From assembly GCA_027625915.1 (NCBI GenBank), contig JANTQA010000030.1:1550001-1614000 (forward strand): 64,000 nt of DNA, read 5' to 3'. Positions 58,301 to 64,000 of this stretch are shown one piece after another. The DNA comes from Anaeramoeba flamelloides. Lineage: Eukaryota > Metamonada > Anaeramoebidae. Below the pieces are notes generated by a model. The model was not told the origin of the DNA. It was given only the letters and a program-made list of their open reading frames with translations, and made no database searches. Numbering within the stretch: position 1 is the first letter of the stretch; every line of letters begins with the position of its first letter. A program made the translations under genes and the position numbers.

Positions 58301-60025
58301 TTTTTTTTTAATTATTGAAAGTTGATTTTAAAAAATGTTTGTTGGTTCCTTGAGTCGAATATTAAAAATTAAAGTTTTTTCGACAATCTGCCCAAAATCA
58401 AGAATGTCTCGAGATCTTTGAGATTTTAGTATTTATTTTTGACAAAGTTCGTTTAAATCATCTTTTTTTGGACAAATTGAAGAATCGAACAAATTATTAT
58501 CGATTTTTGTTGCAAACAAATTTTTCTCTTTTTTCAACTTTCTAATAAATCTTATTTTTTATTTTCATAAAGGTAATAGAGTAATTCTTTACACACTGTT
58601 TTAATCGCGATAAAAAACACTATTGTCAACTTTAGGGAGATGAGTTATCATTTTTATTAGAATTCATTTTTTCACAATAAAATTTTCAGTAAAAAGATCT
58701 GAATCCTTTTTTTGTTCTATTTTTGGATCTTACAAAAAAAAAAAAAATTTGCAAAACTTTTCATTGATAGAAATCTCACTTTTAGTAATTTCTGATACTC
58801 TGTATTCACAAATAAGATTGAAACATTTAATCTTATTTGAAAAATACAATAAAAATAAATAAAATATTGAATCCTTGAAAATCAAAAAAAATTGATTATC
58901 TATTTTATTTACAGATTCTTTTCAAATTTCTTGAAATTTAAAAGACTTGTCAATATACTTTTTCAAATATTAAGAGTATTAAAAAGTAACTGTTTGTATT
59001 AAAATCAGGTATTTGGTAATATCTATTATTTTAATGATTTTTATTAGAATTCATTATTTTAAATTAGTTTTATTTCTTTGCAAATATTAATAACAATCGA
59101 ATAATAATATAAATCCTATTGATTTATTTAATCTGTGGGTTATTACTAACCGATACAAAGAATTAATATTGGGTTTTTAATTACTGATTAAAAATAATCA
59201 AATTTCATAGTTATTTCTTTTAGTTAAGAGTTGAATTTTGCAGGTTTTAAAAAAGTTTTTTGAAAAGAATTTTTGGTTTAATGGTATATCTGTTTTTCAC
59301 AAATTGTCTTGTTCAAAACAAATAGAAAAAATTGATTCGAACTGTTCTTTGGATAATCAAATAAAATTTTTTTCATATTTTAAATAATTATACATTTTTT
59401 TGGCATTAACTAGATTTTTTATATTGAGTTATTCCAAAACTTTGTGGTTTAATTTTTTAAATGGACTTTTGGTACACTTCTTTCATGTTCATAAGATATC
59501 TTTCTTCTTCTACTAATAAATATTTTTTTTTAAATAATTCAGAAATATCTTTGGATTTTGAACTTTTTCAAAAATATGATAAATTGATCATTCTATAAAA
59601 TTATGTATTTGTAAAAATAGTATTAAAAGTAAGTTTGGTTTTGTTGTAATCAGATTTTTTCTCTATTTTTCAATTATAGGATGTGGTAAATTTTTTGGAA
59701 TTTGCTTTTCAATTTTCTTGAAAATTTTTTTTAACTTTGACTGGTAGTTGATCTAACTCTTAGAAAATCAATAGTTTTGGAAAAAAAACAATCAAATTTA
59801 AAGTGAAAACTGCAAATTATATTTTTTTTCTGCAAAATAATATCTAGAAATAACTTTATAAAAAACTTTATCTTCTCAAGAAAGCAATAACGGGAACAAT
59901 TGTCTTACCACCCGGAGGCAAAAAGTGTTCCTAAAGATGAAAATTAAATTAGCTGTTGGTTTCAAATTAAGATAAGAAAATTTTTATTTCGGTTCTTCAG
60001 TTTATTGTGTACATTGCCCAAAAAC
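55363..60025. other. 4.7 kb non-coding interval
   Basis: Stop-dense AT-rich DNA with no recognisable exon, RNA gene or strong inverted repeat except the short candidate at 59884-59936. It could be an intron or intergenic. Confidence 0.4.
59884..59936 (-). other. Possible short exon
   Basis: A GC-richer island. On the minus strand an acceptor-like TTTCATCTTTAG precedes a frame reading EHFLPPGGKTIVPVIAFLRR and then stop; a GTAAGA also lies inside. It could be a small exon of a gene reading leftward, such as the one at 61417-62043, but nothing proves it. Confidence 0.2.
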
Positions 60026-60390
60026 AATTTCTAATTTTTTCATGTTTTTTTATTAAATTGTGATTTTTTCATTAACTTGGATACTTTTCCCATAGTACAT
60101 ACGCTCCATGAAACTTGACCAAATATTTAATGTGTTTCATAGTATTTTATTGTATATATAAAAAATAAAACAAGTGATTTGGGGTAGTAACATCAAATCA
60201 AAATCAAAAATTCTTTTTTCAAATTTAAACATACCCAAATATTACCAATGGTTTATTAAATGGAATTTGCTATCAATTAAAACATTGGTTATATGGTAAA
60301 GTTTCCTTTCCGTTCCGAACATACTCTAAAAGTAGCAAATTTAATGGAAAAATCACAATTTAACAAAAAAAACATGAAAAAATTAGAATT
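60026..60390. mobile_element. 365 bp foldback MITE
   Basis: Arms of about 55 nt pair (TCTAATTTTTTCATGTTTTT, TTAAATTGTGATTTTT, CATTAA), at 60026-60082 and 60335-60390. No coding frame. Confidence 0.82.
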
Positions 60391-61416
60391 CTTTTCAAGC
60401 AAGTGAGTTAATTGAAAAAACACAAAGATCGTTTTATAATTCTATGAAATGATATTTTTTTTTTTGGGGGGTTAATTAAGCTTCTCAATTGAAGTAATAT
60501 TTCTTTATTACAATAACTCCGACAATTAATCAAAAGTCAGAATATCCAAATCTTTAATTCAAGCCATTATCTACTAATATATCGAAAAAAATGATTACAA
60601 ACCATTTTCTACTATTTTTATATTTTAACATGTTTTTAACTGTGATTTGCAAAAAGATTGTTATTCCATTAAAAGCAAAGTAACTTTTGGAAAACGGTGG
60701 TTTTTGGAATATTATTAGAAAAGATTTTTTCTTTTGATATTCGTTTATCAGTTTTTTTAAAAAAATTGAAATGATATCAAAAATTACTTTATATTATTAC
60801 TATACCTACAAAAACTCTATCAAAAAAAAGACACGACCCATCATAAATGACTGAATAAAAATAGTGGTTGTGAGAAAAATACATTAAAACGGTTGTTTGA
60901 AGTTTTTTTAAAGAAATAGTTTCTATGTTGGTTGTAATTTTACACTTGAAGAATTTCGATTGTAAAAAAAAATTTTGAAAAAAAAAGATTTTTTAACAAA
61001 GGCAATTATTTCGTGAAAAAAAAATTAAAAAAGAGAATTACCTTTTTTAAAAATTTTCTCAAAAAGGGAAAATCAACTTTAATTTGAAAGGTTAAGACTT
61101 GTAAAATTAAACAAAAAGAAAATGAAATCAGAGTCAAAGTAGTAATTTTATTTTTAAAAAAGAGAAAAAAATTAAAATCAGAATGGAGAGGAAATAGTAA
61201 AATAAAACTGTACAGAGAGACAAAAAAAAAAGGTAATTTCAAGAAATAAAACAATAAACAGAAAAAGTTTATTATGGTCAAATATAGACAAATAAAGATT
61301 GTTAAAGTGTACTTAAAGACAACTAAAACGCTCAACCGATTTAAAGGAAATACATTAAACAAAAGAAATAAATTGAAGAAAATAATAAAAATTAGAATAA
61401 AAAAAAAAAAAAGCAC

Positions 61417-62043
61417 TCAATTTGTGGATAATACAAAAACAAGTTTTTTTCGTTCATATTTTGTTTGACGGTGGTAGTCATATCGCTTCAAATACTCTTC
61501 AATCCCTCTTGAGGTTGATTTGTAAAACTTGGTGTATTCCTTTTTGCGGTTGGTTTTACAGGAGAACTTTGCAACCTTTGCTAGGATCTTTTTATTGATA
61601 ATGATCTTTATGGGCAAGAGATCTTTGTTTTTTTTTTGTAGGATTGATGACAGGCCTTTTCTCCATCCTATCACGTAATTTGGTCTATACAAATATAGCA
61701 TTTCGATCCGATGGCTCCATGAGGGCTTTGGCTTTTGGTTTAGAAATTCTGACAAGTTTTTGTCGCTGACATTTTGTCCCACAAGAGTCTGTTTTTTTTT
61801 GATCATTTCACCTTCGTCCTTGATCATCTCAATGACCTTTGGTTTCATTTGGCTTTGTCGTAAAAGTAAATTGGCTTGTTTGTACAAATTTTCAAAATTT
61901 GATCTACAATATCTATCATGCGCCTTTGGGAAATGTTTAATTGATTTACCAATCCCTTCTTCCATACAATTCCGTGTGCCTAAATTAAGTAAAGCGAGGC
62001 ACAATTGCAATTTGTAATTTGGATCTTCGGTGGGTGTGTTCAT
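61417..62043 (-). CDS. Unidentified 208-residue protein
   Basis: One open frame of 208 codons from ATG 62043 to TGA. Codon content and GC are clearly higher than the surroundings, as in the USP exon, so I believe it is coding. The product is basic and soluble-looking: an N-terminal helix-rich half (LQLCLALLNLGTRNCMEEGI, YKQANLLLRQSQMKPKVIEM) and a Lys/Arg/Tyr-rich C-terminal half (YKSTSRGIEEYLKRYDYHRQ). I recognise no domain, signal peptide or membrane segment. It is the only open gene here ending in TGA, which may mean the last codons run into an intron and further exons lie to the left. Confidence 0.6.
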   Translation of the reverse strand: MNTPTEDPNYKLQLCLALLNLGTRNCMEEGIGKSIKHFPKAHDRYCRSNFENLYKQANLLLRQSQMKPKVIEMIKDEGEMIKKKQTLVGQNVSDKNLSEFLNQKPKPSWSHRIEMLYLYRPNYVIGWRKGLSSILQKKNKDLLPIKIIINKKILAKVAKFSCKTNRKKEYTKFYKSTSRGIEEYLKRYDYHRQTKYERKKLVFVLSTN

Positions 62044-63453
62044 AATAAAAGTTGAAAATAAATTTTGGTTCGTCTAAAAAACAAAAAGAGATTCAATATT
62101 CCGTTTTGGAAACAAAAAAGAAAGTAACTAAAAAAAAAATGAAAAAATAGGTTTTGGAAAAATCAAAGGTTGAATTTTGAAAATTTTAAACTGTTTGTAA
62201 AAAGAGTCACTACCCCTAGAAACGGAAAAATATACCAAAAAATGTTTGAAATGTGCACGATATAGGGTTTTCGCAACTTTTTTTTTTTTTACCAAAAATA
62301 ACTATTTTTTTTTACTCTTCTTGTGAAATTATTTACTCAACAAATATTTTTAGGAGTACACATTATCGCTTTGAGCTTTTGTAACCAAATAATTTTCAAA
62401 GAAATTTTTTTTCTATTATTTTTAAACTTTTGTAATGTTCGATTTCTTCCAAATGACCTTTTTCTGATTTAAAGATCCAATTATCAACTTAAATTCCACA
62501 AAGCTGATTGGGATTCATCCCCACTCTCTTTTTAACTTGAAACGAATTTCTTCGTTTGTAATACAAAAATAAAAAAAATTAAAACGTAATGACCAATTAA
62601 GGTTCAACAGCAAAATTTTAAAATAGTTCAGTTGATCTACTTTACAAAAAAAAACTTGTTAGCACCTTAATCGAATTACTACTTTATTGTGAAGAATGCA
62701 TTTAGAGATTTTTTTTTTTTACTTTTTTCTTAACTTTTCAGATTTTATTTCCAAGAATAATATTTTAATTATCATGGATTTTTCAGAGCCAAGTCTTACA
62801 ATTGAAAAAATCCCTTTTCAATTGTAAAATGATATCCTGAATGATTAAAATCAATTCAAATTGTTATTTTCGAACTTTTTGTGTTCTTATGTTTGGTATT
62901 GGAGATATTTTGCTCATTTTTGGTTTGGGGCTATTAAAAAAATCCATAAATAAGGAAACCAAAAAACTTCTTTTCCGTCTTTGGATAACTCAGTAATGAA
63001 GCAAAATCACCGTTTTGTAGTAAGCATAAGTGGTGAAATTTAATAGTCGATGTTGTCATGTTTTTGTTTGGAAAATAAATAATAAGCTAACCTTTGGATT
63101 AATGCAAATTCACCATTCTAAAGAAGAAAAAACTTGAAATTTTTTAGAGGAAACAAGATTTTCAATTTACTAAAAATAAGGAGATCTCTCAATTGAATTT
63201 TCAAATTTCAAACAAAAAGAAACGGTCAAGTTGCAAAACACTCAATAACTATCGAATTATTTCAGAAATGTTTTTTTTATTAATGATCCAAATAGAATTT
63301 TATATTTTGAGAGTTGAAATCTAAAATTAACAATCGAGCACATCTTACAACCGGAATCGAAACAAAAAAAATAATACTCAATTAAAGATCAAAAACTTTA
63401 GAATAAATCAAAAGCTTTGAGATGAAATCGGGTAAAAGAACTGCATTCTTTTA
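62044..63453. other. 5' flank of the minus-strand gene, non-coding
   Basis: AT-rich, no exon or RNA gene recognised. Confidence 0.4.
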
Positions 63454-63863
63454 AACCACCACTCTCAAAATGTCTTATTTGCTGACAAATCTGAATGCAA
63501 TTTTGGGTTTTGACATTAGTTTGGATATAAACTCGTGTAGTAAGAATAAAATATTCCTAATCACAAATTTGAAAAGGAAAAGAACATTCAATATTCTCAT
63601 GAAAGAAATTTTGCGCAAACTTATTTCAATTTAATACAAATTTTTCTTTTTAATTTTTAGAAAATTTGTTTTCGTTTTACATTTTGTCAGTTCTCTCAAA
63701 AAACTACTTTACTTGGTAATTTTTAGATCGAAAAATACAATTTTTCTCTCCTGAAATTGACCAAGAAAACTTAAAAGGCCTTTTGTATTGAAAATCAAGT
63801 AAAAATAAAATTTTCAATGGCTTGTGTCATTTTTCTTTTTTTCACATTTGAGAGTGGTGGTGT
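63454..63863. mobile_element. TIR element of about 410 bp
   Basis: AACCACCACTCTCAAAATGT at 63454 faces ACATTTGAGAGTGGTGGTGTT ending near 63863. The arms are short (about 20 nt) with no coding frame between, so a MITE is likely but not certain. Confidence 0.6.
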
Positions 63864-64000
63864 TGAGAAAAAGCGACTCATAATAATTGTGATTGGGTTG
63901 AGCAATCACAATTTCTGAAAAACTAAATTAAGATCTAAAAGGAATCTCAAATAAATATTTCACATATTACAGTATGTTTTGCTCAATAATGTTCAAGTAT

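Noticed and set aside
61006-61416. Phe/Leu-rich 136-codon frame resembling a membrane protein
   Set aside because: It is the complement of A-rich DNA and has no conserved motif or start context; composition alone explains the hydrophobicity.
1-64000. tRNA, rRNA or other structured RNA genes
   Set aside because: No T-loop/B-box-like GGTTCGAATCC motif or rRNA-like stretch was found by eye on either strand; a covariance-model scan would be needed to exclude small ones.

Overview
The window is very AT-rich eukaryotic nuclear DNA. It carries spliced genes with GT-AG introns, whose proteins hold low-complexity inserts (Lys/Glu, Glu/Asn and Gln runs). All seven host genes with a recognisable family end in TAA. 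A free-living protist fits; the mix of B-box/SPRY protein, CARMIL, USP and low-complexity inserts reminds me of Anaeramoeba (Metamonada), but an amoebozoan cannot be excluded from this sequence alone.

Layout: 1-1592 (+) is the 3' part of a DIS3L2-like exoribonuclease. 1940-4860 holds a decayed Tc1/mariner element and a MITE. 5241-6346 (-) is a penta-EF-hand protein. 6640-9070 is a nested transposon cluster. 11178-17303 (-) is a double B-box/coiled-coil/SPRY (TRIM-like) gene with a 4.5 kb intron. 17304-24455 is intergenic, with repeats and a LINE fragment. 24456-32358 (+) is a four-exon CARMIL gene. 33000-34720 is LINE debris. 34940-39413 (+) is a ubiquitin-specific protease whose last exon lies 3.2 kb downstream, beyond an antisense DNA transposon. 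40066-42230 holds a foldback element and another LINE fragment. 42648-48414 (+) is VPS41. 50938-52998 (+) is ASNSD1. The last 11 kb are mostly non-coding, with foldback elements and one unidentified 208-residue minus-strand gene (61417-62043).

The host genes cover unrelated housekeeping functions: RNA decay, calcium signalling, actin capping-protein regulation, deubiquitination, late endosome/vacuole tethering, and an asparagine-synthetase-like protein. They do not form a pathway. What ties the window together is its repeat ecology. Long introns (2.7-4.5 kb) are filled with TIR elements, and one LINE family is present as four 3' fragments.

The most unusual feature is a modular family of 70-90 nt near-perfect palindromes. 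They share flanking linkers, and occur inside or just behind the LINE fragments and as a clean six-unit array in the VPS41 intron. A second unusual feature is that CARMIL introns 2 and 3 share about 500 nt of homologous sequence, although the exons between them do not look duplicated.
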